Part shown: positions 1 to 8,355 of the stretch, piece by piece | Layout: each line of letters begins with the position of its first letter | Position numbering within the stretch: position 1 is the first letter of the stretch | NCBI RefSeq assembly: GCF_044336245.1 | Contig: NZ_CP172346.1 | Location: 4,216,001-4,280,000 of the forward strand | DNA length: 64,000 bases | Reading direction: 5' to 3' | DNA from: Schlesneria sphaerica | Lineage (GTDB): Bacteria; Planctomycetota; Planctomycetia; Planctomycetales; Planctomycetaceae | Translations under genes and position numbers: made by a program | The notes under the pieces: generated by a model | What the model was told of the DNA's origin: nothing | Seen by the model: only the letters and a program-made list of their open reading frames with translations | Databases searched by the model: none

Positions 1-135
1 GCATCGACCGAGATTCCCGTGAATCTGGATGTCGCTGCAGAAGTCCCCCTGGGAGATGTGATCCATGTCTATGACATGTGTCGCGCAGTCCGCTTCCAGT
101 CCATTAACTTTGTCGTTTCCAAATCTCAACTTTAA
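1..135 (+). CDS. ExbD/TolR-like biopolymer transport protein, C-terminal end (partial)
   Basis: Frame 1 is open from the first base to a TAA at 133-135 and gives 44 residues. The end reads PLGDVIHVYDMCRAVRF then INFVVSK, which resembles the C-terminal periplasmic domain of ExbD/TolR proteins, where a 'P-Y-G-x-V-x-x-V-M-D-x-C' helix is followed by a short beta strand. Those proteins form the proton-driven ExbB-ExbD motor that energises outer-membrane transport. The gene starts left of the window, so its TM segment and catalytic Asp cannot be checked. The call rests on a short stretch and could be wrong. Confidence 0.6.
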   Translation, partial: ASTEIPVNLDVAAEVPLGDVIHVYDMCRAVRFQSINFVVSKSQL

Positions 136-1294
136 TGTTGGTGCGACGGAAGTACCTCCGCGCGGCAACCACATCCGAGTCGGCAGTCGGACAGGCGGAT
201 TGCGGACGACCACTTTGCCGATCAGTGTCACGCTTTCTGAGAACCGCTGCGAGAATACCAGGCTTCTGGTGAAGCTTTTCACTCCCCCACATTCTTCGGA
301 GGAAGGTGTAGCAATCAAAGCTGCGAGCAGCCGATCGACGGAGCCGCTCTTGGTACGAATCGCCTGCGTGCCCCCCCCTCTTCAGCAGAGGTGGGGGCAC
401 GACTTCTCCCGAATTGTCAAATAACGATAGTGCCGTTGATTCGTTATGCGGTTCTGAAGTAACCGCTTGTACCGAAACGTCACGTTTCCTGAGTCGGCCC
501 CAGGGGGAGGCTCGCCAGAAATCCCTGGCCAGCCGGGCCAGTCCCGTCCAAATTACTTAACACCTGATCCTCCAAAGACATGGGACTGGCCAGCGGCTGG
601 CCACGGACTGGCCAATTGGCCAGCCCGTGACGTCAAGATCGATGACCTCGAATTCGTCGCAGCGCGTCTTGCCGCTGTCTTCGGTCGTGCTCCATCCCCG
701 CCGAGACGGACTGTAAATCCCGCTCTCATCCGCACTTCCTGATGACCTCCTGTCGCCATCCGACGCGGGCGACGATTCCTTTTTCTCCCGTCTGATGCAG
801 GATTCCGCGGTTCCTGGCCGCAGCGACATTGACCGTCTGAGACAACAATCTCACACCGGCTGGACGACTCAAACTCATGACTTTCCCGGGCGCGACCGAG
901 TCACGCCACAACCAGACCGTCGGTCGCGTCCCGAGCTTCGCAAGATCACTCGCAACACGTCCCGCTTACGTCTCGATCATCCGTGCCGCGTTCGTACTAC
1001 CTGTGCCTCGCAGATGATTTCTGATGACATGCGATGGATGATGAAGCTCTGCGATCTGAACTATTTCTTTCTTCGATTGTCTCGTCCCAGCAGAAGATGT
1101 TTGAACACGGGCAGTGTCAGCAAGAAGCAGGATCCCAGCGAGCCCAAACAGCCAAACGTTTGGACGAGACTTGGTCCTTGAACAACAGGGACCAATAATT
1201 CCGCCGGAAGGAAGGAGATTCTTCCCCACGACCCTCCTGCGCCGGTCGTGAGCCACGACTGAGCCGCTAAGGTTCGCAATGTCTGTGTTTGTCT
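136..1294. other. Gene-poor stretch
   Basis: No open frame here has convincing protein character: candidates on both strands are Arg/Ser/Pro-rich shadows without recognisable motifs. It holds the hairpin at 368-400, a perfect 16-base palindrome CTGGCCAATTGGCCAG at 608-623 inside a cluster of TGGCCA words (530-625), and at about 1255-1272 an inverted copy of the sequence CCTTAGCGGCTCAGTCGT that leads each palindromic repeat at 13.8 and 24.3 kb. It may be decayed coding DNA. Confidence 0.5.
368..400 (+). terminator. Strong hairpin downstream of the ExbD-like gene
   Basis: Arms of 14 bases at 368-381 and 387-400 pair with one mismatch around the loop TCAGC. The stem is C-rich on the left and G-rich on the right. 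There is no clean T-run after it, only a pyrimidine-rich TTCTCCC. It lies 230 bases past the stop codon, so it could be a terminator or another structured element. Confidence 0.4.
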
Positions 1295-1672
1295 TTATTC
1301 AACGAGAATAACTCCCCGCCCAAGGAGCTGGGTTGGTGGTTCGAACTCAGATGAGGTTGCCTGAAGTTCAACGAGATACTTTCCTTTTTGCGTTGGGGCG
1401 TCGAGTTCCAGTGTCGCGACAGGCCCGTACTTTCGGCACCAGGGTCTCGTCACGCCGCCGAACGATCGGCGCCCCTCGGTCCGATCGAACGGGGCAAGAA
1501 ACTCAATCGTCAGCAAAGATCCCCATTCCATATCCTTTGCAAACTCAAGTTCGACTTCGAACTCCAGCCGGCCTCCCGAATGGATTTTCTCTGGAAGTCG
1601 CAGATCGACGACTTCCTGCTCGAACGTCGGGGTTGGTGGTGGTTGCCTTAGCTTTTCAGTCGCTGCTTCCAC
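1295..1672 (-). CDS. Beta-sandwich-like protein fragment fused to repeat-encoded linker
   Basis: Unrecognised family. From about residue 17 the 125-residue frame has the alternating pattern of a beta-sandwich domain (FEQEVVDLRLPEKIHSGG, then LEFEVELEF, ATLELDA, GKYLVELQA) and ends at GVILVE. The first 16 residues (EAATEKLRQPPPTPT) come from the last unit of the 75-76 bp repeat array. The GTG at 1672 is only the frame opening. A longer gene beginning at an ATG at 2188-2186 would be in the same frame at both ends, but the 76 bp units throw the middle out of frame and a stop follows. So this is either the 3' part of a gene whose repeats have slipped, or a domain truncated by the array. No Shine-Dalgarno site supports either start. 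Confidence 0.4.
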   Translation of the reverse strand: MEAATEKLRQPPPTPTFEQEVVDLRLPEKIHSGGRLEFEVELEFAKDMEWGSLLTIEFLAPFDRTEGRRSFGGVTRPWCRKYGPVATLELDAPTQKGKYLVELQATSSEFEPPTQLLGRGVILVE

Positions 1673-2165
1673 CGAAACGGGTTCGGTGGAGAGCGTCTTC
1701 TGTTGGGGTTGGTGGTGGTTGCCTTAGCTTTTCAGTCGCTGCTTCCACCGAAACGGGTTCGGTGGAGAGCGTCTTCTGTTGGGGTTGGTGGTGGTTGCCT
1801 TAGCTTGTCAGTCGCTGCTTCCACCGAAACGGGTTCGGTGGAGAGCGTTTTTGTTGGGGTTGGTGGTGGTTGCTTTAGCTTGTGAGTCGTTGCTTCCACC
1901 GAAGCGGGTTCGGTGGAGAGCGTTTTTGTTGGGGTTGGTGGTGGTTGCTTTAGCTTGTGAGTCGTTGCTTCCACCGAAACGGGTTCGGTGGAGAGCGTCT
2001 TTTGTTGGGGTTGGTGGTGGTTGCCTTAGCTTTTCAGTCGCTGCTTCCACCGAAGCGGGTTCGGTGGAGAGCGTTTTTGTTGGGGTTGGTGGTGGTTGCT
2101 TTAGCTTGTCAGTCGTTGCTTCCACCGAAGCGGGTTCGGTGGAGAGCGTCTTCTGTTCGGGTTGA
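1629..2165 (+). repeat. Tandem array of 75-76 bp palindromic units (array 1)
   Basis: Seven palindromic cores CCACCGAA-ACGGG/GCGGG-TTCGGTGG start at 1669, 1745, 1821, 1896, 1971, 2047 and 2122, spaced 76, 76, 75, 75, 76 and 75 bases. Each core is preceded by a G/T-rich spacer and a TTAGCTTxTCAGTCGxTGCT block and followed by GAGAGCG and a T-rich tail. The copies are nearly identical, with A/G in the loop and small tail changes. The stem extends by further pairs in some units. The same family recurs at 13.84-14.11 kb and 24.26-24.34 kb. Confidence 0.9.
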
Positions 2166-2296
2166 GGGGTGGTTGTGGACTTGGCCATGAAAGGGGGGGG
2201 CGAGGTTAGGATCAAAGGGCCTGCTCGAACTTGACAGATGGGAGAGACCCGATTGTCGAGTGCCTTCTGACACGGTTGTAAAACGGTTTGATGGAT

Positions 2297-2644
2297 TCAA
2301 AGTGGCTTTAACGAGCAACCGAGTGAGTCTGATACCGTTCGCAGTACGAGCTCTTTGTTCAGCGTGGCGAAGAAACGCTCCATCGGTGCGTCATCCCCGC
2401 GATTGCCTCGGCGGCTCATCGAGTCGGTGATCTGATTTCGTCTCAGAAGAATCTGGTCGTGTTCGCTGGCATACTGCACACCTGCAGTCCGAGTGCTCCA
2501 CACGGGGGCCGAGTGCTCCACCGGGCCTGCGGTGGGCGGCAGTTCTCGCTGGGCCGCCCTCTCCAGTGCATCGACGACCAGTCGGCCGTCAATCGGATCT
2601 GACATCGAGCAGCCCCAGTCTTCCTTGAATCCAAATATGCTCAC
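2297..2644 (-). pseudogene. IS3-family transposase (orfB integrase core) remnant
   Basis: The translation contains GVQYASEHDQILLRRNQIT, SMSRRGN and DDAPMERFFATLNKEL, which are hallmarks of the IS3-family DDE integrase core. The region around the second catalytic Asp is broken: a near-duplicate of about 20 bases (GAGTGCTCCAC occurs twice between 2490 and 2522) replaces the expected HSDRG with HSAPVWSTRTAG and shifts the frame. The N-terminal half and the C-terminal end are missing, and no terminal inverted repeats were found. It is a dead fragment between the repeat array and the export operon. Confidence 0.8.
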
Positions 2645-2720
2645 CAGAGCATTTATTGCAGTAGCCGGGTTTTGAATCCGTCCCTAGAATTCTAACGAAG
2701 AATTCAGTATCCGGCGAGGA

Positions 2721-2749
2721 GGGCGGGTGGTGTCGTTTTTCGCCCGCCC
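2721..2749 (+). promoter_or_regulatory. Small hairpin in the leader of the export operon
   Basis: GGGCGGG at 2721-2727 pairs with CCCGCCC at 2743-2749, with a T-run inside the 15-base loop. It ends 27 bases before the ATG of the ABC transporter. It could affect translation or be the remains of a terminator; its role is a guess. Confidence 0.25.
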
Positions 2750-2776
2750 GGAACCCGGATCAAGGGCCAGACGCGC

Positions 2777-4987
2777 ATGAACGAGACGGATTCGCGAATT
2801 GATGACCCGGTGCCGGAGAGCCTGGTCGTTCTCAAGTACCTGACTGAGGCTTCCGGACTCGCGTTCGATCCGACCCAGGCTGGCAAGGCGCTTCGCAGGG
2901 CGGAAGCGGATATTCCGCCTACAGTGGCGCGGGCCGCACGGTTGCGACTTGCCCAGGCTGCCGAAGCGGTCGGCTTACAAACCTTGACCAGACAGCTTTC
3001 TGTCCGCGAGGCCTTAGCCAGCGTTGAGCCGGAGTCTCCTCTGGCCATTTTTGCGGTTACGCCGACGGGCACGGCTCGATGGCATCTGCTCACGGATTCG
3101 AGCGGTGGAAAAGGGTCTCTGCTCTCCACCGCACCGGAAGACGACAATAAATGGCTCGATGCGGAGAGGATTGCGGAACGTATCGGGGCGTCCGACGCCG
3201 ATGTCGTTGTTGAGTGGATGACGGCGCAACCTGCTGCTCCTCTCGCCGAGGCATCGGCCGCTGGTGAGCTTGGCCATTCCCATGACGAGGAACATCACGG
3301 ACCACCCCCACTGCGTCGACTTCTCGGGTTACTTCGGCCCGAAGCCGGCGACATCTGGATGGTGATCGTGTATGCGCTCGGCGTCGGTGTCCTCAGCCTG
3401 GCTGTTCCCATTACGGCGATGGCGGTGGTGAACACGACCGCGCTGGCGACACTGGTGCAGCAGTTGCTGGTCCTCTGCGTGGCATTGCTGATCAGTCTCT
3501 GCCTGGCTGCGCTCTTACGGGTTTTGCAGTCAATCGTCGTGGAGTATTTGCAACAGCGCATTTTCGTTCGCGTTGTCGGAGACCTGTCGCACCGTCTGCC
3601 TCGCATCGACGTGAAGGCATTTGATAAACACCACGGCCCCGAACTGGTCAATCGTTTTTTCGACGTGCTCACCGTCCAGAAAGCCAGCGCGTCATTGCTG
3701 CTCGATGGCGTGAGTGTTGTCTTGCAAATGGCGATTGGACTTGCCCTTCTGGCCTTTTACCACCAGATCCTGCTGGGGTTCGACCTTGCACTCATCGCCA
3801 GTCTGGTATTTCTCGTCTTCGTCTTAGGCCGTGGGGCCGTTGCCAGCAGTATCCGCGAGTCGCGAGCAAAATACGTGGTCGCAGGATGGGTCGAGGAAAT
3901 GGCGAGGCATCCTGTTGCATTCAAATTCAACGGCGGGCCAAACTTCGCCCGCGAGCGGGCCGACGTTTTGACGCGGCAATACCTTCTGGCCCGGCAAAGC
4001 CACTACCGTATTGTCCTGCGCCAAGTTGTCTTCGCCCTTGGCCTCCAGGTGCTCGCCAGCACCGCGTTGCTCGGCCTCGGCGGCTATCTGGTGATCAATG
4101 GACAGTTGACCCTTGGCCAGCTCGTCGCGGCGGAAATCGTGGTCGCATCGGTTGTCAGTTCATTTACCAAGCTTGGCAAACATCTGGAGAGCTACTACGA
4201 CCTGCTGGCGGCGGTTGACAAACTCGGTCATTTGACTGATCTGCCCCTGGAACGTGATGGAGGTGTGTCTCACCGCGCCCGGAGCCAGGGGGCAGCGATC
4301 CGGGTTCACAACGTCACCTTCGCCTATGGCGAGGGCCATCGGACGGTACTTGATCGATTGAACCTTCGTATCGACGCGGGAGAGCGAGTTGCCTTACTGG
4401 GCCCGAATGGCGCCGGCAAGAGCACGCTGGTCGACCTGCTTTTCGGTCTGCGGCAGCCCAACCATGGCCACATAGAAATTGACGAGACGGACCTGCGGGA
4501 CCTTCGCCTTGAGTCGCTGCGCGAACATATTGCGGTCGTGAAAGGAATCGAGATCTTCGAAGGGAGCATCTTCGACAATGTCCGCATGGGCCGAGAGCAT
4601 TTGTCACTCGCGGATGTGCGCAGGGCGCTGGGGGCAGTGCGACTGCTGGAAGATGTTCTCGACCTGCCCGGCGGGCTGAACACCGCATTGGGAACCGGCG
4701 GGGCGCCCCTGTCCCTGGGCCAGGCGGAACGGCTCATGCTCGCACGGGCGATTGCCGGCAGCCCGCGGTTGCTGGTGCTCGATGAAGTGCTCGACGATAT
4801 GGACCAGGATGTTCGCCAGGAAGTCTTGCCTGGCATCCTTGGCCCCGAAGCGCGCTGGACGCTCCTGGTCGTCACTCACAGTCAAGACGTTGCGCGGCTC
4901 TGCGGGCGCCAGGTGTCCCTCATGCGAGCGGACCGGCCGAGCCACGCCCGCGCCGATTCCAGCCATCAACACGTGACCAACGTTTAA
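2777..4987 (+). CDS. ABC transporter, fused permease and ATPase (type I secretion/peptide exporter type)
   Basis: A 736-residue inner-membrane exporter half-transporter. Residues 1-170 form an N-terminal extension without TM segments or a recognisable C39 Cys-His pair. About five to six TM helices fill 190-480. The nucleotide-binding domain starts near 510 with Walker A GPNGAGKST (about 541-549), signature LSLGQ instead of LSGGQ (about 645) and Walker B LLVLDE (about 665). It is followed directly by a HlyD-type adaptor and a TolC-type protein, so the three should form one envelope-spanning export machine. The substrate is not evident: no RTX protein or leader peptide gene is adjacent. The unusual extension and the altered signature motif deserve note. 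The start is the first ATG after the leader hairpin, without a strong Shine-Dalgarno site. Confidence 0.85.
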   Translation: MNETDSRIDDPVPESLVVLKYLTEASGLAFDPTQAGKALRRAEADIPPTVARAARLRLAQAAEAVGLQTLTRQLSVREALASVEPESPLAIFAVTPTGTARWHLLTDSSGGKGSLLSTAPEDDNKWLDAERIAERIGASDADVVVEWMTAQPAAPLAEASAAGELGHSHDEEHHGPPPLRRLLGLLRPEAGDIWMVIVYALGVGVLSLAVPITAMAVVNTTALATLVQQLLVLCVALLISLCLAALLRVLQSIVVEYLQQRIFVRVVGDLSHRLPRIDVKAFDKHHGPELVNRFFDVLTVQKASASLLLDGVSVVLQMAIGLALLAFYHQILLGFDLALIASLVFLVFVLGRGAVASSIRESRAKYVVAGWVEEMARHPVAFKFNGGPNFARERADVLTRQYLLARQSHYRIVLRQVVFALGLQVLASTALLGLGGYLVINGQLTLGQLVAAEIVVASVVSSFTKLGKHLESYYDLLAAVDKLGHLTDLPLERDGGVSHRARSQGAAIRVHNVTFAYGEGHRTVLDRLNLRIDAGERVALLGPNGAGKSTLVDLLFGLRQPNHGHIEIDETDLRDLRLESLREHIAVVKGIEIFEGSIFDNVRMGREHLSLADVRRALGAVRLLEDVLDLPGGLNTALGTGGAPLSLGQAERLMLARAIAGSPRLLVLDEVLDDMDQDVRQEVLPGILGPEARWTLLVVTHSQDVARLCGRQVSLMRADRPSHARADSSHQHVTNV

Positions 4988-4999
4988 GTGGAAAGTTCT

Positions 5000-6427
5000 A
5001 TGGTCGTTGCAACGAAACAGTTCGTCCGAAGTGATCGGCTGGCCTTGCCCGCTCTTCAGCTCGCACGCCCTCCGCGAATGGCACGGCGGCTATCGCAGAT
5101 TGTGCTGCTTTGCCTGCTCGCTCTCCCTTTTGCACTGACTCTCGTACCCTGGACTCAGACCGTCCACGGCACTGGCCGGGCGATCGCATTCAACCCGGTC
5201 CAGCGCCCGCAGTTCGTGGTGTCCCCCATCGAGGGACGTATCAAGAAGTGGTATATCGTTGAAGGGCAACGAGTAAAGTCGGGTGAGCGTATTGTGGAGA
5301 TGGTCGATAACGACCCGAACCTGGAGCTGCGCCTGCTGGATGAGGAGCGGGCGATCCTGGACCGCCTCCGCGCCGCCGAGGGGCGCGTGCGCGACATTGA
5401 ATCCCGTATCAGCAACTTGAAGAATTCACGCCAGCTTGCCATCGACGTTCAATCAAGCATCCTGCGCCAGGAACAGGCGCGGGTGCAGGCCTCCGAGCAG
5501 GAGCAGCTGGAGGCAAGAGCAGCCCTGGATGCGGCGGAGCCGAACTTTCAGCGCCAGCAGGAACTGTTCAAGAGTAAGCAGGGAAGCCTTGTATCGCAGC
5601 GCGACGTTGAGGTTGCAAAGCAGGTGCTCGAAACGGCAAAAGCCAAGCTTCGGCAATCAGAAGCGCGAGTCAAAGTCGCCAAGGCGGGAGAAAAGGCTGC
5701 GACCGACAATCTCGGGAAGGTTGATTCGGACACGGCCGCGATGATCAATCTTGAGACAGCGTCGCAACGCTCGGCTGAAGCCGAAGTTGCTTCCGTCAAG
5801 CGGGACAAGGCCCAGATTGAAGTGCGTATCGCGCGTCAACGCGCCCAGTATGTCGATGCCCCAGTCGACGGCGTAGTGCTGCGACTTCTGGCGAACTCCG
5901 AGCAGGGAGGCATTCTGGTCCGCCCTGGGGAAAGGCTGGCGGTACTGGTCCCGGATATCAAGGCGGAGGCCGATTCCGACGATGGGTCCGAGGATGGATT
6001 GCAATTGACCCGAAAAGGCTATCCCGGTATCGTCACCGAGCTCCATATTGACGGCAACGACTTGCCCTTGGTGCACGAAAAGGACCGGGTCCGGCTGCAG
6101 TTCGAAGGTTGGCCCGCCGCCCAGTTCGTCGGCTGGCCTTCCGTCGCCGTGGGCACATTCGGTGGGCGCGTTTACCTGGTCGATTCCACAGCGGATGACA
6201 AGGGACGCTTCCGTATCCTCGTCGAGCCAGACCCTGACGATCAGCCTTGGCCGAACAACCAGTATCTCCGTCAGGGGGGACGTGCGCAAGGTTGGGTCCT
6301 GCTGGAGAGAGTTTCGCTTGGATGGGAGTTTTGGCGGCAACTCAACGGTTTTCCCCCGGTTCGTGAATCGCAAGAGGCGAAGAGCGGTCAGCCGCTTGGT
6401 CCGGTTAAGCGCAAGGAGCTGAAATGA
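5000..6427 (+). CDS. HlyD-family periplasmic adaptor subunit
   Basis: About 475 residues. A basic N-terminus precedes one TM helix (IVLLCLLALPFALTLVPW). A first lipoyl half-motif follows (VSPIEGRIKKWYIVEGQRVKSGE), then a long alpha-helical hairpin/coiled coil rich in Glu, Gln and Arg (about 105-270), then the second lipoyl half (VDAPVDGVVLRL) and a beta-barrel region. This is the membrane-fusion protein that bridges the ABC exporter and the outer-membrane channel. I chose the ATG at 5000 because GGAAAG precedes it; a GTG at 4988, right after the upstream TAA, is in frame and possible. The stop overlaps the next ATG (ATGA), so the operon is translationally coupled. Confidence 0.88.
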   Translation: MVVATKQFVRSDRLALPALQLARPPRMARRLSQIVLLCLLALPFALTLVPWTQTVHGTGRAIAFNPVQRPQFVVSPIEGRIKKWYIVEGQRVKSGERIVEMVDNDPNLELRLLDEERAILDRLRAAEGRVRDIESRISNLKNSRQLAIDVQSSILRQEQARVQASEQEQLEARAALDAAEPNFQRQQELFKSKQGSLVSQRDVEVAKQVLETAKAKLRQSEARVKVAKAGEKAATDNLGKVDSDTAAMINLETASQRSAEAEVASVKRDKAQIEVRIARQRAQYVDAPVDGVVLRLLANSEQGGILVRPGERLAVLVPDIKAEADSDDGSEDGLQLTRKGYPGIVTELHIDGNDLPLVHEKDRVRLQFEGWPAAQFVGWPSVAVGTFGGRVYLVDSTADDKGRFRILVEPDPDDQPWPNNQYLRQGGRAQGWVLLERVSLGWEFWRQLNGFPPVRESQEAKSGQPLGPVKRKELK

Positions 6428-8181
6428 AACCACAGGCAAGGATGCCGATCGTCTGTGGCTGCTTGCTGCTGACAATCGCGAGTGGGTGTGCGAGCGTACC
6501 TTCAAAAGCGGGTGCTGATCGGGGTACTGGATCTGGTTCTGGGGTCATATCAAAGAAGCAATCTGGCCAAACGGAGAGTCTGGATTCTGCGGGTGCCCTT
6601 GATCCAGAGGCCGATTCTCTCGAGCACTCCGCTCAGCTTGTCGCGTTCAGTGAGACCGAGGAGGAATCCTCTGCAATGGACGACGACAACACGGATATTT
6701 TGGACCAGCAGAAGGCGAGCTACGAATTCCTCTCGCCGCCGATTCACGCTGCAGATGAATTGGCTGAGGACCAACTCGACCTCGGCGAGGTTGTGGCTTC
6801 AGTCGAGACCCATTATCCCCTGCTGCTTGCCGCAGTTGAGGAGCAGGGAATCACTTCCGGCCAGTTGCTTGCCGCTCAGGGGGCGTTTGACCTGAATCTG
6901 CGGGCCCGTGAATTCTGGCAGGTCGGCACTTACGACAGTCAACGGATGACTGTCGGCGTGGATCAGAACACAGCCTGGAACGGTGTGTCGTATTACACAG
7001 GCTATCGGCAATCCGACGGCAACTTTCCCATTTATTACGGAGATCGCAAAACCGGCGACGGGGGCGAGTTCCGTGCTGGTGTGCTCATACCACTACTGGC
7101 CGGCCGACCCATTGATAAGCGGCGGGCAACGGCCCGGCAGGCCGCCCTCACTCGGGCTTTGGCGGACCCCGTCATCGCGGCGCAGCGGCTCGACTTCATT
7201 CGCGCCGCATCCCGAGCATACTGGACCTGGGTGGCCGCCGGCCGACGTTACCTGATTGCCCAATCCGTGCTGAAGATCGCTGAGGACCGGAACAAACAGC
7301 TTGCGGAACTGGTCGAGCGCGGTGCACTCGCCGAGATTGAGCGAACAGACAACCAGCGGGTGATTGTGGAGCGGCAGGCCCGGCTGATCACAGCGGAGCG
7401 AGCATGGCAGCAGACATCCATTGCATTGTCACTCTATCTCCGCAATCCAGAGGGAGAACCCCTGATTCCGCAGGCGATACGCCTACCGAAGAACCTGCCA
7501 GAGCCAGATCCCTTCGACCCTGCGAATGTTGCCCTGGATATCCCAGTCGCTCTTCAACAGCGTCCGGAACTCGCACGCTTGCGCCTTCAGCGTGAACGGA
7601 CCGCCGTGGATCTGGAATTGGCGAGAAATCAGATGCTCCCCGGCTTAAACCTCGGCTTGGAAGGGGCTCAGGATATCGGGTACGCCTCAAACTTCTCGAA
7701 GACGCCGCTCGTCACCGGCACGGAGCTGGATCGCGCCACATACATCGCCTCGCTGCAATTCGACCTGCCGCTGCAACGCCGGGAGGCAAAAGGGCGTGCC
7801 ATGACGGCCGAAGCTGCACTTACTCAGCTTAGCTTTCAGGAGAAGTTTCAGCGGGACCGCATCGTGGCCGAGCTTCAGGACGCCGCCTCGGCCCTGGAAC
7901 GTTCCTACGAACTGCTGAAGAAAGCGCGGGAAAACGTCGCGGTGGCCCGGAAGGTGGAAAGTGGTGAGCGTGAGCGCTTCACACAGGGACAAGGAACGAT
8001 TGTGATCCTCAACATTCGCGAACTGGTGGCCGCAGAAGCCTCGTTTGCCGAGGTTGATGCCCTGGCCGAGTTCTACCGGTCTATGGCAGACTACCAGGCG
8101 GCACTTGGTGGCGACGGACCTTTCCAGGATGGCGAGCTGAACCTGAGCATCCCACCGTCCCCTGAATTTCTCGATCGGTAA
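6424..8181 (+). CDS. TolC-family outer-membrane efflux lipoprotein
   Basis: 585 residues. A signal peptide ends in a lipobox (LTIASGC), so the protein is probably lipidated at Cys22. An acidic Ser/Glu-rich linker of about 80 residues follows, then the periodic helices of the outer-membrane efflux protein fold, with two repeats typified by RAASRAYWTWVAAGRRYLIAQ and QRPELARLRLQRERTAVDLELARNQMLPGLNL. It would be the exit channel for the preceding ABC/HlyD pair; its start codon overlaps the HlyD stop. The operon ends here, and the next gene converges from the other strand after about 170 bases. Confidence 0.88.
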   Translation: MKPQARMPIVCGCLLLTIASGCASVPSKAGADRGTGSGSGVISKKQSGQTESLDSAGALDPEADSLEHSAQLVAFSETEEESSAMDDDNTDILDQQKASYEFLSPPIHAADELAEDQLDLGEVVASVETHYPLLLAAVEEQGITSGQLLAAQGAFDLNLRAREFWQVGTYDSQRMTVGVDQNTAWNGVSYYTGYRQSDGNFPIYYGDRKTGDGGEFRAGVLIPLLAGRPIDKRRATARQAALTRALADPVIAAQRLDFIRAASRAYWTWVAAGRRYLIAQSVLKIAEDRNKQLAELVERGALAEIERTDNQRVIVERQARLITAERAWQQTSIALSLYLRNPEGEPLIPQAIRLPKNLPEPDPFDPANVALDIPVALQQRPELARLRLQRERTAVDLELARNQMLPGLNLGLEGAQDIGYASNFSKTPLVTGTELDRATYIASLQFDLPLQRREAKGRAMTAEAALTQLSFQEKFQRDRIVAELQDAASALERSYELLKKARENVAVARKVESGERERFTQGQGTIVILNIRELVAAEASFAEVDALAEFYRSMADYQAALGGDGPFQDGELNLSIPPSPEFLDR

Positions 8182-8355
8182 CATCCTTCGCCGCAGGCTG
8201 ATGTCTCCGCTCGTGCCCCCCCCCCGAAAAACGTTCTAACGGTCTTCTGTCACCCCAACCCTTTCTCCGACGATGCGCGATAACTCTCGATCAGGACCAG
8301 AATTCCTGAGCTCAAATCCCGTCGCCAGTTTTGCGGGAAAACCCACTTCCCGTCG

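Noticed and set aside
65..424. 119-residue open frame on the plus strand
   Set aside because: It overlaps the ExbD-like end in another frame, and its sequence is not protein-like.
1629..2165. CRISPR array
   Set aside because: The period is regular, but the whole unit including the spacers is repeated almost identically; there are no unique spacers and no cas genes.
5657..6505. 282-residue open frame on the minus strand
   Set aside because: Antisense to the HlyD gene in a coupled three-gene operon.
8182..8355. Terminator after the TolC gene
   Set aside because: A run of ten C and an AAAAA stretch are present, but I found no stem with adequate pairing.
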